Positions 35,884-48,706 of a stretch of 64,000 nucleotides of DNA are shown piece after piece. The position numbers and the translations under genes were made by a program. The notes beneath the pieces are model-generated. The model saw only the letters and a program-made list of their open reading frames with translations, ran no database searches and was not told the origin of the DNA. The stretch spans positions 1,116,001-1,180,000 of the forward strand of contig JAJGBQ010000004.1 of assembly GCA_022457065.1 (NCBI GenBank). Direction: 5' to 3'. The DNA is from Curvularia sp. ZM96 (taxonomy: Eukaryota; Ascomycota; Dothideomycetes; Pleosporales; Pleosporaceae). Positions within the stretch are counted from its first letter, which is position 1. Each line of letters opens with the position of its first letter.

Positions 35884-37958
35884 CCGACGCTTGGCTGCCC
35901 TCCTCCTGGCCTCCAATGGCCCCGGGATGTGGCTGCCATGGCGTCTCTGGTGTGGACATGAGCTGGGGAAAAATCGATGGAGGGCGAGGGCAAGGAGGTC
36001 GTCCGAGATCCATACGTGGTGGGCAGCGGGCAATTGGAGCGACTGCACTGCTCGGCGGCAGGCAACGGGCGGGCGGCGCATCAAGCGGTGGTGGTCATCG
36101 AAGTGGGCGTGCAGCTTGGTCGGCCATTGAGGTCACGTCCGGATTGGGAAGTGGGTGGTGCACGTGACTTGGGATGACTAAGAGAGGCGCTGGGATTTGT
36201 TGGTGGAGAGAGAAGATGGCGTGCTTAGCGAGAGGATGCGACAAAGCTGGGGAACCTTTGACACGGCATCGAGTCTTGGGATTCCGCCCGCTTGACCCCG
36301 TGTTGTATGCGTCCATGTCTCAGGACGGTTCTGGGGAATTTTTGACGCCTGTCTGACGGGCCCGTTTGGCCGTACAGCGTGTAAGGCGCAACGGTTGCAC
36401 GGGATGGCTGACCAGGCGGCCTTGGGGGGAAACAGGCGCTCGTCTACTACTACGTAAGATACCAAGGACATGGAGAACAGGCATGGGGTGATGCGGCACA
36501 ACATGACACGAGACGATACGACACTATACGGCAGCGTACCAGGCGCGGCGCAGGGCGGCGCGGTGGTGATGGTAGATATGCATTGGCTGGCACGGGGTTC
36601 CGTTGTTGGGAGCGTCGAGCAGCGCGCACGTCTGGTGTTCTCGGGGGAGCATGGCGCCGGATGCAGCGGGCAATAGGTTGCACGGGTTAAATGAGCATGA
36701 AAGGCCCGTCAAGCCACGGCGTCGCGTTCCCTCTGCGTGGGCGCACCATGGCGGGCTCAGCAAGGCGGCAGGCGTCCCAACAGTGGCACGGGTGGAGCGC
36801 AGAGGTTCTGGCCTGGCATCCAATGCTGCAGGGCCGCAAAAACAAAGCGAAAGGAATGGCAACCGTCGGTGGAGTGGCCGAGCGACCGCGCGGTCGTCTG
36901 CCCTCAGGCACCCCTGACGCATCCCCGACGCGCTTGGGGCGTGGTGAAACGCCACTGGCTGGCCGGCAGCCAATGGCGGCGCCGTGCCTGGCAGCCGGTG
37001 GGGCCGGCCAGCCCGTCTGGGAATGGCGCGGTGCCAGCGGCCGTCGACGTCGAGCAGCGCGTCGCCGTGGCACGCCAACCGTCGTGGCAGCACCAGCACG
37101 AGCGCCAGCAGACTGCAGCGCGCGCAACGAGATGAAGGGAGTCGACGGGCGGCGTCGCGGCCGCTGGGCTGCCCGAAGCGGCGTGGTGGGAGCGTGCGGA
37201 TGCGTCTGACTGCCGCTCGCCGGCGCGCGGTAATTGCCAAGGCTGGCTCCTGCTCCCCTGGCCGGTGCAGGCCCATGCCCATGCCCATCCATGCCCTCGC
37301 ATGCCGGCTGGGGGCGCCCTCTCCTTTGCTCTCTCACCCACGATCCACCTGTCAAGGCCCGAGCCTCCTCTCGTTTGTCTGCTTCATCTGCCCGTCAGTC
37401 ATTGACTCCCTCACAATCGTTTAGCCCGCTGCCCTCTTTGCCTCCCATTCTCCCTTCTCGGCGCCTCATCCCGTTGCTTTTGCCTTGCCGCCTAGGGGGT
37501 GCATTCCACGGGGCAACCGAACCGTTTCATCGCCATCTGTCCTGTCCCTACGCCCTCCGTTTCAACATCTGTCGACGCCGCTGGGCATCGTTGACCGAGC
37601 CTGCTGTACTGCTGCACCCCATCGCCCAGCAAACCACGCAAATTACACAAATCACAACTCCAATATCTGTCCATCGCCCATCGCTCCCTGAGCCGCCCTC
37701 GAGACCGCCCATCCCAACGCTGCCGCGAGCCGCCAACCCGTAGTCCACTTCACCACTCACCCCGTTGACCGCCTCATCCAGCGGCCCCATCCAGGCATCG
37801 CCCACAGAGGCCTTGCATGCGTACACGCATCTGCGCAAAGTCCACCTGTGCGACACTCATACGCACTCATCGTCGCCGTCAACCCACGCGTCGTTGACCT
37901 CCAGGCACTGAAGCCCATCGCTACATCACCCCCCCAAGCCGCCTACCAACTCACCACC
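35884..37958. promoter_or_regulatory. GC-rich 5' region of the WSC gene
   Basis: About 2.1 kb between divergent genes. 36.5-37.3 kb is very GC-rich, giving long overlapping ORFs in several frames (up to 254 codons) with Arg/Ala/Pro compositions unlike real proteins. From 37.35 kb it becomes C/T-rich (gcccgctgccctctttgcct), typical of a long fungal 5' UTR ahead of the WSC start. No TATA box seen. Confidence 0.5.
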
Positions 37959-38902
37959 ATGGTCTCCTTTCGCTTCACATCCGCCCTTGTAGCGGCTTCC
38001 CTCGTCGCCATGGCCTCGGCCGACTCTGGCACCCCAACCATCAAGAACCCCATCACAACGCCCACGGTCACAAAGGCCGCAAGCGCCATGACCACCATCG
38101 GCTGCTTCGAGACCGGACTGCCTCTCGAGAACCATGGCCCGTACAAATTCCAGTCGCCTGGTAACTGCCAGCTGGTCTGTCTGCAACTCAACAAGGACGT
38201 CATGGGCCTGTCCGACGGTGAGAACTGCTGGTGTGGAGACGAGATTCCTGCAAAGGAATGGCAAACCAAGAACGAGACGTGCAGCACTTCATGTGCTGGT
38301 GACGACACCACTCTCTGTAAGTCCAATAGCTAAAACCACGAGTGTGCCCTGTACTAACCCCTCCCAGGTGGTGGTAAGAATGTTCTGTGGGTCGTCCTCA
38401 CAGGCAACACAAGGAACCAAGTCGACTACTTCCAGCCATCCTCCAGCAGCAGCTCAGTGCCAGCAAAGACATCGAGTCCTGCCGAAACACAGACTGCCGC
38501 CGCCTCTGCGACCGTCTCGCCAACCTCAGCGCCCCAGCAAGACGACAAGCCAAACACAGTCGCCATCGCAGTTGGTGTCGTCGTCGGAATCCTCGCCCTA
38601 GCGGCTATTCTGTTCGGTGTATGGTTCCTGTTGCGCCGGAAACGTCAACAGCAGGCTGAGGAGGATTACCGTCGCAATGCTGCCAATGTCAATGCTTTTG
38701 TCGGCAGCGGCAAGCAGCTGCACACCAGCAACTCATCCATGAACGACTCGCGCCTGGACCCAAGCTTCATCGACCGAAGGCAGAGCAACGGTAGCATTGC
38801 AGACAATGAAGATTACTCGAGGCGGATATTGAAGGTATGCGCACTAGATAGATGACGTACTAGTTTCGGTATACTCACACTCTGCAGGTCACCAACGTAT
38901 GA
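37959..38902 (+). CDS. WSC-domain cell-wall stress sensor
   Basis: Plasma-membrane mechanosensor of the cell-wall integrity pathway, which signals through Rho1 to the MAPK cascade and glucan synthase. Three exons (37959-38316, 38368-38834, 38888-38902) give about 279 aa. Signal peptide: MVSFRFTSALVAASLVAMASA. The WSC domain (about 46-125) has the usual cysteines: GCFETG, NCQLVCLQL, ENCWCGDEIP, TCSTSCAGDDTTLC. A short Ser/Thr-rich stalk follows, then TM 184-208 (TVAIAVGVVVGILALAAILF) and a basic stop-transfer RRKRQQQ. The cytoplasmic tail ends DYSRRILKVTNV. The final coding exon is only 15 nt (VTNV plus stop); without it the conserved tail ending is lost. The stalk is short compared with yeast Wsc1. 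It lies 14 kb from FKS1, the enzyme this pathway controls. Confidence 0.93.
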
Positions 38903-39220
38903 GTGCCAAAAAGAGGCACTACGCGCACCGATTGCGCCCCTCACAGCAACCCTTTCTACGACTGGAGTCGCTGACGAACCATACCTCAATACCCTCGACA
39001 CCGCAAACACCTAATCTCCACCTCATGTCTCGCACTATGGTGTGCGCGATCACGCATTGACGACGAGAGTAAGAAGCATCTTGCGATTTAGCCCGTTACT
39101 ATTCAGCATATGACGGAAACACCTTGAGCCCGAATGGAACGAGGACAGGAAAGATTTGTAGTAGCCGCGTCTTTTGTCCCTTCCCGTGTTATATCCCGAC
39201 ATCTTTTTTTGTGTGTTTTT

Positions 39221-39258
39221 ATTCATCTCCTTTGCTTTTATTCATCTCCTTTGCTTTC
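39221..39258 (+). repeat. 19-bp direct tandem duplication
   Basis: Two copies of attcatctcctttgctttt lie head to tail; the second ends in c instead of t. A recent small duplication by slippage is the simplest reading. Confidence 0.8.
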
Positions 39259-41489
39259 TTCTCTCTGGGCGTTTGTGGGGTGTTAGATATCGGGCAATTG
39301 AAATGGGCTACTTTTACAAACTACCATCTGGCGCACATACACTGCGGGCCCCACGGTCGCACTTTCCTTCACTGCTTATTGTTTGTCATCTTGGACGGTA
39401 ATCTTACGTCCGCCACATTCCTTACCCCCTCTTGAGGACATTAGTTTCTGTCCTGCCGCTCTTTTGTACCCAAAACCCCCCCAAAAACACAGGCACACCC
39501 AGTTGCTCTGTCTCACAACCCCCTTGTAGTAGTAGCAACCGATCCCAAGAGGTGCCCATAGTCGATTTCCCCGCTACTCTATCACCTCGGCCAATACAAA
39601 AAAAATTCAAATCAACAGTGGATTGTGGAAACGAAGTGAGGTTGACTGTGATGCTTATTTCCGGTATCACGGTTGTCGCGTACATGGTCATGGGGAGTGT
39701 ATGTCATGTCATGTGATATCCTTCCTACCCCATCTTCTTCCATTCTCGCATTCTCCTAGACTTGAACCCTTTCCCAGCAACCAGACTACAGACATCCACT
39801 AGTACATGGCAAGCCCAGGGATGCATGCATCCAAGCCTTGTCCCCAACGCAGGTCCCCACATCCTCGTGTACTCACACATGCCCAACGCAGTCATTGTCG
39901 TCGTCATCAAATACATTCTTGCTTGCGCTTACGGTGCGCGAGCTATAGCCTAGGGTATTAATGAGTTTGCATTGAGCTAGTCTTGGTGCTTTGGCTAAAA
40001 ATAAAAGATGCTAAGAGAACAAGGAGAGTGCATGTATGCATGAATTCTATTTTTTTCTCTTTCTTCCCCATGTTTTGTTTACATCTTTGGGCAAGATGGA
40101 CATATGTTCTTCTATTTTAGATGAGAAGTGGGAGAGCAAAGCGATGCGAGAATAGGGTCTGAGATAAGGCTAGCGTTATTGGGTCGTGGTAAAGGGTACT
40201 AAGGGGAGGGTATGCGTGGATATAGGTCAGGTACGTGTGCAGATCGCGGGAAGGAATGGGGTATAGTTACGCCATTGGGAGGCGCAGGGCTGAAGAACAT
40301 GGGGATGGGGACATACGGGGAGGTGATGGAGATTTTCTCTTAGGAGCATTGTTTTTGGTTGGTGGTGGTGCTTGTCAGAGGCACGAGCTAAGCCAGGTAC
40401 AACGAGGCGATGTTCGGCCGTTGAGTATAACGCGGAGTAGGTACCTGACATTCTTCCTATCTTTGCGGTTTGCACCCGCGCACGTAGTTGAAGAAACAGG
40501 AAGGTGAGAAAGTCCATGAACGCACAGAATGGGAAGGATGCGTCGAATCGCGCATACAGAGTACTTGATAGGTAGGTCTTGCGTTTTCTCCCGCCCCAAC
40601 GAGCAGGGTAGACGTACACACACGACGCGTTCGGTCACCGTCATCCATCGCAGCGCCCTCTTCCGTCCCTTCTCACCTGCATCCCTCTTCCTTCAATCCG
40701 TACGTGCATCTCCCCGTTATTGTTTCTGATTTTCCCCTGTCATTGTTCACCCAACAGCGCTGCACATCACTCGGAATTGCGTTATCTGTGTGCATCCCCC
40801 CTTATTTACCTATACTTACTACTTTCTCACATAATCCCGCATTTCGCATCCAAACCCAAACCTAACCCGACCCAACCCAGCCCAACCCCCCAAAAAATGG
40901 CCTCAAGGGAAAATCACTGTAGAGATAAATGGGAAAATGTCATCCCGAGCATCGCAATCCCGTGTGTACAAGTAAATCCCAGCGACGCAACACAACAACG
41001 GCGGGTGAATGGGTGTGCTTTACCATGGATGAGGCTGTGAATGTCTACACACGTGTACTACAAATGAGATTCCCCAAGGAAATCCCAGCCCCTCATCTCC
41101 ACACACGTGTGCAAGAAACACGAATATAGTAAACACCTCCACACAAAAAAACAAAAAAAACAGATGCGATGCAATCCTACCGTACGTCCCTTACACCCAC
41201 GTAGTATCCGTATGTACAGTAAACTCGGCATACATACGCACATGTACCTAGCCTGCAAGTCCACGTACACACCCGTGGCTGTGTCTCCTACCCACTAAAC
41301 CCAACCCAACCCGTCTCCCGTCGTCTAGCTTTTGCGTTCAGACCACCTCTCCCCCTTTGAGCAAGACCAACGGACGACACCGGCAAAAGGCTGTACAAAA
41401 CGGTAATTTCGCACGTGACTGCTCTGCTTCTCGAGGGAGGTCAGTGCGGAAATTAAGGTACGGTGGAGGTGTGGGGGTGGCTAGGGGGA

Positions 41490-41790
41490 TATGTGTGTGT
41501 GTGGTTGTTGGGCTGTGCTGGCTGGGCTGTGGAAGGGAAAGGGGGGAGAGGGCTTGATTGGTTATGAGGGTTGGGTGTGTGTGTGTGGCTGGGTTGGGCT
41601 GGGTCAAGGGAAGGGAAACTAGAGAAATAGGGAGATAAAGTGAGGCGCACGTGGATGTTCTTTTTGTGGTAATGAAGGGAGAGGGGGGGACCGAGGCGCA
41701 GGTGTACATGGTAACCTTTTTTTCTCTTCTAATTACGTACGTACGTACTGTACACCACTGACACATACACACACACAGAGAGAGAAAGGT
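41490..41790. repeat. Microsatellite cluster (GT, ACGT, CA, GA)
   Basis: GT runs at about 41493-41502 and 41574-41588, (ACGT)3AC at 41735-41748, and a CA then GA tract at 41760-41788. The ACGT repeat is inside an 8-bp inverted repeat, GGTGTACA at 41701-41708 and TGTACACC at 41749-41756. These are simple sequence, useful only as a marker. Confidence 0.7.
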
Positions 41791-42582
41791 TAGTTACGCG
41801 AAATACATTGTTTGATGTGTGTCCAGGTACGAAGATCGAAAGAATCCTTCCATTATGTTTTGCTTTTTCCGGACCCTTCATATCTTTTACATAAACTTTC
41901 TACGTATTTTCTTTTTTTTTCTACATACACAAGTATGTTTCAGCTCGCGCTTCTAGAACCAACAAACCATGACGTGATGGAAACTTTACGCCGAGTAATG
42001 AGGCCCTGCACAGCAGCATGCACACTCGCTGAGCAACAGCCGAATACGAAAGCGATCCTGTTTGTCGCAAAGGATACAAGGTTCTCAGCAAATTTTGTGT
42101 TGTGCGTTTTGTGTTTGGAGGATTGTTTGCATAGGATCCAGCATGCTGACTTCTGAACCACTGTTCCCCGCGGACGTCATGTTCTAGACTCGGCTTCACG
42201 TGCATCATTGAGACCATGACACAGGAAAGTTTCAAGGACATGATGGCATTGATAGTAGCAATCACATAGCTAAATGTATCTCATTCTAATGCAAGCCACA
42301 AACATATAGGAAAATATTCAATTGGGGAATAGCGCAGGGTATCAATGTCAGGAGGAGGTGGTATCAAAGCATCCGCAACGAGCGCAAAAAAATTCTCGAC
42401 CAGAAATAGGAAATAAAGGAACAGTGGAAAAGCTTGCCGACATCAGGAAAGAAGGAAGACCTTCACAGGCAGGAGACCCAAGTGTATCCCATGCTCTTAT
42501 CCCACAACCCAACCCCCAGAACCATTTCCAGCATTCTACCATGCATCCGTAAACCAAATATATGGTGCACCGTATCACGCAA

Positions 42583-45434
42583 TCAGTTGTACTTTAGAAA
42601 GGTCGAAGGCTGCGTTGCCGCTCCATTAGGCACCCTCGGAGTGGTTGTAGCGTCACCAACACTGTTCCTGGGAAATTCGCCCGGAACATGCAGGTCACTA
42701 ACACTAAAGTCGGTACCCGTTCTCTTGACCATGCCAGGATGTGCCATTTCCTCTGCAACATTCACCAGTTCAACAGGAACGGGACCGCCATTGATAGTCT
42801 TGCCAGAGGCAGGGGCGGCGCCTGCCTCAGACTCGCCTAAAAAAGACCCGTTCGCTGCTGTCTCGGATGCATTGCTGTGTTGAGCAGGAGGCTGATGGTC
42901 AATAATAGGAGCCACGATTGGAGCGGATGCGGGCTGTACACCAGGTGCAACATAGCCGGTATCGTCAATTTGATCAGGCATAATCTCTCCAGGGTACTGT
43001 TGGTCAGGGACTTGAGCAGAACTGAACTCTGGTTGGTTCATGGCTTGAGGCTGCCCGTTCAACTCTTGGTCTCGAGCTTCTGCGTGTTGCTGTGCCAGTT
43101 GTTTCTTGCGGAGTGCTTCATTTGCCAAGGCTCCAGTTGCTGCTCCTCCAGCGGCGGGCGCCATCCAACTGCCGTAGTTGTGACTGTCTTGACGTTGAAT
43201 AGACTGACCGTTCTCAGGGTAGGATGGGTAGTAGCTTTCGGACGGAACAGACTGGACAGGGTAGTCGTGGGCTGCGGGTGCATATGATTGTTCGGTAGCG
43301 TATGGGTTTTCGTACGCATGTTGAGACTGCTGTTGGATCGGCTGGGTATACTGAGCTGGCTGGACATGCCCAACAGAGTCATAGGCCGGTGTGTGCGCGG
43401 GATGGGTAGGGTGAACTTCCTGTGGGCCTCCAGACATGGTCGTTATATCATAATTGACCTCCGAGCTTCCACTAGATGGCGAAAGAGGTGCTTGTAAGTT
43501 ACGGTTGACCATTAAATCAGACGGAAATCGCCCACCTGGAGAAGGTCGTGAAGGTCGTACCGGAGACTGGTCCCTGGTATGTTCTTGCAATGACTGGCTG
43601 GCCGAGAATGGAACGGCATCTGCCTCGTCTTCCTCGAGACCGCCGTCTGAGCTCGCTGAGCGGGCACTGCCGGCGCTGGTGCTTCGGACACTTGCGTGAC
43701 GGCGGACAAAGGCGTTGCGCTCTTCTCCACTCTTCTCAGTCAAAGCCTTGATATCTTCAAACCAAGCGACCATGGTATCGTAGGTCTCGGCTCGGAATAC
43801 CCAAGTGTGGCCGCGGTGCATGGATCCAGCTTGACGGCCTTTGATGACAAACTTATGGGAGGAACTTCCGGGCTGGGAACGAGAACCGAGCTTCTGGTCT
43901 GGCAGATACAGGGACATGACTGGAGGCTGAGTGTAGATACGATCGGCTGATTTGAATTCGTGGAGATGTGTTGGCGACAAGACATACCTGTATTTGTTAG
44001 GGAAGGGATTAGGTTGAGGAAAAGGGGGTTGCTCACCAGCCTGGTGTGTAAGACTTGAGATACTTGCTCTTCCTCTCGAGCATACCAGCCCTGACCTCGG
44101 TAGTAGCAGGGTGGTATTTTCCGGGATACTGAATGTCCTCTAGTTTGCGTAATGGCATGTCAGGGTCGACAAAATGAGGGTCGCTTCTCACAAACTTGCT
44201 CCATTCGAGATCACGAGGCATAGCAATTGGGCCGTTGCGTAGCCTCTCGACCGTGTTGTACTGCTCATCGGCGTCACGCTTCAGAATGCTGGCTAGAGCG
44301 TTGTAGGCCTTTTGAATTTCACCAACGACAATCGACTCGAGTTCGCGACCAGAGTTTTCGAGGTTAAGGTAAGCCTGTTTTTGTTAGCTGCTGGTAATTG
44401 CTGCACATGACACGGTCACTCACCCTGTGGAGATAGTTCTCTTCATCAATCTGCCTCTCCACTTGTCGCTCGACGCCCAGGCGGACGACATATGGATCTC
44501 CCTTGCCGGCAGCGGCTGTAGGATCGGCTTCAGCTGTTGCTAGTGCTTCCTCGAGCGCTGTCACACACTTTCTGGTGATTTCCTTTTCCTTTTCCACGTT
44601 GTTCTTGAAGTCGCCTGACAGCGACTTGATCTCCTTGATCTTTTGCGCAAGATCGGCCCGGAGACTACTGAGCTGGTTGATGACGTCTGCTTCCACGTCG
44701 CGGGCCTTGTTGGCCTCTGCAATTGCTTGTTTGTGGAAGTCGCGGAGGATGCGATTGGCGTCATTCAGGCCTCCTTCAACGAGGAGCGCAGAGGGGGCGT
44801 TGGTGTTGTTGATAACATTGGAGACTTTTACGAGCGACTTGGCGCGGTGTTCATAGGAGGCAGCAACCTCGCGGAAGTAGGTAATGAGGTCTTTGAGGAA
44901 CTTGCGCCATGCTGTGACTTTTTAGTAGATAGACCAGTTGTGTACTTAAGGCAACCTACTCTGGAAGCGTTCTGCGAGAATTTCGGTAGGGGAGCCCTTG
45001 GTAGGTACAGGTGTGTAGAAGACGCTGTCTTCGCGATCGTAACCGCGTTCTTGGTCGTCGAGGGTCACGCCACGAATGCTACCGGCGTGTATGGACTTTC
45101 TGCTGCCACTGCGTCTGAGGCTGCCACTCCTCTTGACGGAACCCTTCTTCTTGAGAGTACCGCTGCGTGAAGGCGCGGTGCCCTGGTTGAGGGTGGAGGA
45201 GCGCGAAGAGGAGCGAGGGTGCATGTCACCGTCGACGACTGAGGTGCCTCGAGTAGGGGCGTCGAAGTCCTCTTCGAACTTGCCCCGCCGCGAACGGTCA
45301 TAATGGGCGGATGGTGGAGAGGCCGCAAAGTCCGTGGCAGCACTGCCGTAGCCCCGACTGAGCAGGGCTGGGTCGTCGACCTGGGGGACGGATTGGTAGG
45401 CAGCCGAAGGGGTGACTGGTCGCTGCATGGCCAT
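42583..45434 (-). CDS. SLM1: SLM1-like BAR/PH protein, TORC2 and eisosome effector
   Basis: Yeast Slm1/2 bind PI(4,5)P2 at the plasma membrane, recruit TORC2 and link membrane stress to actin and sphingolipid synthesis. Four exons (45434-44960, 44911-44424, 44374-44037, 43987-42583) give 901 aa. Residues 1-150 are disordered with basic Ser repeats (KKKGSVKRSGSLRRSGSRK). A F-BAR-like coiled region spans about 159-400 (WRKFLKDLITYFREVAASYE, ALLVEGGLNDANRILRDFHK, VERQVERQIDEENYLHR). A PH domain follows at about 412-525 (AGMLERKSKYLKSYTPGWYV, TWVFRAETYDTMVAWFEDI). The C-terminal ~375 residues are Gln/Pro/Tyr-rich, longer than in yeast. It fits functionally with LCB1 nearby, since TORC2/Slm1 controls serine palmitoyltransferase in yeast. 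Confidence 0.9.
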
Positions 45435-46617
45435 GGCGGAAGGTTGTCAGGATGGCTGGCTCTGTATGTAGAATAGGGAATGCAGTTTTGGGACGGCAGT
45501 GGGGTGGACCCTGGCCGAATATATGTATGAATGAGTGTATGTCGTGGAGAAGCCGAGCCGTACACTGTGGCTGGTGGTGACGTACAGGGTTGCGCTAAGA
45601 GACGCGGCGGGGAGGCCAGGGCGGAGATTGGGAACCAAGGTACCACACTACCAAGTCGATCAGGAGACACGCCGGAGCACCAGTTCCGAGCACGATGTGT
45701 ATACACTCGCAGTAAACGAGTCTGCGCAGAAGACGGTTGTCTACAGGGTCAGCGTCAGCGCCCGCAGCAGACAGGCAGCAGGGTATAAAGGCTGGAGTGA
45801 CGGGCATGAACATGTTGCGAGTGATGTAATGTACAACCATCGTCATAGTGCAGATGCGATGGCCCCGCCAAAACTGCCCGACACCAGCCTTAGCCTGTGG
45901 CGCTGCTCCTGGGCGTGAGCCTATCATCATCTCTTCTCGGCGCAGTTGATGCTCTCCGGTTGCGCACACTTCCGGCCGTTGCCACATAGCTGCTTCACTG
46001 CTGCCCGAAGATGCACCGTATGGCGTGCCCAGTCCTTGTCGTTGTCATCGATGTTGCCGTTGGCTGCAAAACCAAGGCATTGGCCGAATCCCAAACATGT
46101 GGCAGACACCTGCAGGCTGCATCCAGATTCGCTGTCCAAACACGTGGAGCAGTGGAGAGAAGAAAATCATCCGAAGGTGCCCTTAGCCTGGGTCCTTTGC
46201 AGATCAATTCAAGTTTCCGTCTGCCGTCTGCACCTATCCTCTGCCGTCCGCAATCTGCCTCCACCTGGCGCCATCGCTGCCCTAACTACTGCTAGCCGGA
46301 TAACCCAAGAATCTTGCGTGCTGCAAGTCATCGAGCAGTGTTATTATCTATTAATTGACTTATTTTCTTCTATTGCTTACTACTAGACCGCTTGTAATGA
46401 TTAGCACTTTCTAGGTATTCTTAGACACTCTACACCATACTATCAGGGTATACAGTCACGTGATATAATGCATAATATGGCGAGGCGCGTGGTAGCTCGG
46501 TAACATAGCTTGGCGGACCCAAGGCCAACATTCGCTCAGCCTTCATCAACACCTCCTACATCATTCAAACACATCTTTGATAGGGTGTATGTAGACTTCG
46601 CTCCTACCATACTCCAA
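45435..46617. other. Divergent spacer, SLM1-like/HET
   Basis: 1.18 kb. AT-rich from 46.3 kb (tatctattaattgactta), marking the move into the accessory-like right part. An open frame runs from 46510 in the HET frame but lacks an ATG before 46618. No other gene seen. Confidence 0.5.
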
Positions 46618-48706
46618 ATGACATATGAATATCAACCGCTAGTGGATGCGGGCGCCGAAATTCGATTGGCAGTCCTTGAACCTGGCGCGTTTAATGACCA
46701 AATCAACATCACATTCAAAGTTCAGCCACTAAATGTGCGTCATAGTCATTCTATCATCCTATGGAACCTCAAACGACACGCAATGGCCACAAATACTAAA
46801 CCCTATCTTGCAGACTAGAGATGGGCCTTTGCTCTATCAGGACGATGACGATGATGATTTCGTTTGGGATGCACTGTCATACGCGTGGGGATCAGACAAG
46901 AATGCATCAGCTGTGGAGATTGGTTGCATGGACGGAGCCTACCTTCCCATCACGCATAACCTGGATGTTGCACTACGGCACCTTCGTCACGAAGATAGAA
47001 AGCGTTCTATCTGGATCGATGCAATATGCATCAACCAATCTTCAGTGGAAGAGAAAAGCAAACAGGTTGCCATCATGGGCCACATCTTCTCTCAGGCTGA
47101 CAATGTCATAATCTGGCTTGGCCCTCAGCGAGATTCGAGCAAAGAGGCTATCGCAATTCTTCGGCAGATCGGTAATTCAGTCGTAGTCAATTGGAACCCC
47201 GATTTCATGACACCTGCGATCAATTGTCCCGAGTCAGATAAGCATTTTTCAGACAGGGATACGGCGCTTCTCTATCGTAATGGCGCGCTCGTCCCTGTGT
47301 TACAACTTTTCGAGCGTGATTACTTCAAGCGGGTATGGATCCGACAGGAGGTCGCTCTCGCAACGCGAGCTACGATACATTGTGGCCACGACCAACTTAA
47401 TTCCAACACCTTCAAAACAGCTGTTGCATGCTTGGTCTATAAAGGCGCCTACTATAGCGCCTTCCTTCACCGGCAATTTGCAGAATGGGACTACTTACGG
47501 ACGTTGGTATATTTCATTTTTACGCTGAAACCAGCTTCGTGCTCATATACTATGCTAGATCGATATCTAGGCAACGCCGAATGTCGAGATCACCGAGACA
47601 GGATATACGCAATGCTGTCTCTGATGCGAGAATCAGATGCATCGATTGGAATTAAGCCTGATTACTCTCTAACAACACAAGAGCTGTATTCAAAAGCAGC
47701 TGTGGGGGCAATTGAACTGCATCAGAGTTTGACATTACTGGAGAATTGTCGTCTCGCCACCAGAACTCTAGATATACCCAGCTGGGTGCCGGACTGGTCG
47801 GTGTCATGGCAGGATTCAAACATGAGCACAGGCTGGAGCGCTTGTGCGTGGATCAGTCCCCGCATCTCGGTCCTGGATGCGAAGCGAATCCGTGTCGCTG
47901 GAATACCGGTATCCCGCATTGCAGCAATTGTTCGCGCTGATGTTGGCGAGATCAAAGACGAAGCAGAACGGTGCGATGCTGTTGTGGATGTAATACGCAG
48001 GGTGGAATCTTGTTCGAGAAAACTAGAGACAAAGCCATTGCCCGAGCGCATCTGGGTTGATATATTCTGTTTGACAGCTACGAACCGTCGCCATGCAGAG
48101 GCTTACGAGCCACAAAAAACGACGTTCCCAACCTTCCAGCAATACATTGACGTCACAGAAGCAATTTGCTTCTTGCCAGAGCGGCTCACTGACTCCAACA
48201 TTCCCTTCAAAAAGGTCCTAGTGCAGCTCGCTTTAGCCTGGCATAACTTGGACTTCTTCCTTACTATTGATGGCTTCATTGGACTCGCGAACCCGGGCAT
48301 AAAAGAAGGAGATCAGATTAGTATCCTGTTGGGCAATAGATTTCCTGTGGTTTTGCGCCCTGAAGTCCATACTATTACACACGAGCCCAAGTCCTGGCGA
48401 GTTGTTGGAGTGGCTGTAGTCGGCACGTTGATGATGGGTGAGGTTTTGTATAGTTGCGCAAATCTTTCGAGGCTACAAGGCGTTCACCTTATTTATGGCT
48501 CTGATGCTGCCTCTCAATCAATAGATGGGTATGCAGTCGCTATAAAAGATTACCAGGCAAAACAACTGACAACAGACCCAGCCAAGTTTCTGGCTAAGAT
48601 GGGGATCAGAGTCGAATCGTATCAAAGACATCCCCATCGCCTTGTAGTACTGGATGAAACACTTCGCGCCGCTGGTGTAGACTTGCAAGACTTTACACTA
48701 GTCTAA
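46618..48706 (+). CDS. HET-domain (heterokaryon incompatibility) protein
   Basis: HET proteins trigger cell death on fusion of unlike hyphae and form large, fast-changing families. Two exons (46618-46734, 46814-48706) give 669 aa. It opens with MTYEYQPL and EIRLAVLEPG, then the HET domain (about 58-210): DALSYAWGSD, YLPITHNLDVALRHLR, SIWIDAICINQ, QVAIMGHIFSQADNVIIWLG, RVWIRQEVALA. The rest has no motif I can name: CRDHRDRIYAMLSLM, IPSWVPDWSVSW and a C-terminal block RFPVVLRP/WRVVGVAVVGTLMMGE, which are usual in this class. No NACHT, repeat or other partner domain is fused. The ATG at 46618 is the first in frame and fits the usual start. Intact by sequence; allele or incompatibility role is unknown. 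Confidence 0.88.

Larger units (their letters stand above)
38903..42582. other. 3.7 kb gene-poor interval
   Basis: Lies between the 3' ends of the convergent WSC and SLM1-like genes. It contains a 19-bp tandem duplication (39221-39258), C-rich CCCAAC/CCTAACCC-type runs (40856-40895, 41297-41315), GT/CA and GA microsatellites (41490-41790) and an ACGT tetranucleotide repeat. ORFs are short and low-complexity. No gene, tRNA or transposon recognised. Confidence 0.55.

Noticed and set aside
36524..37355. Two overlapping - strand frames of 254 and 222 codons
   Set aside because: Both come from a GC-rich block with few stops; compositions (Arg/Ala/Pro) are not protein-like and neither has splice context.
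46510..46617. N-terminal extension of the HET protein
   Set aside because: The frame is open but starts from TTG only; HET proteins commonly begin near the YEYQPL string.
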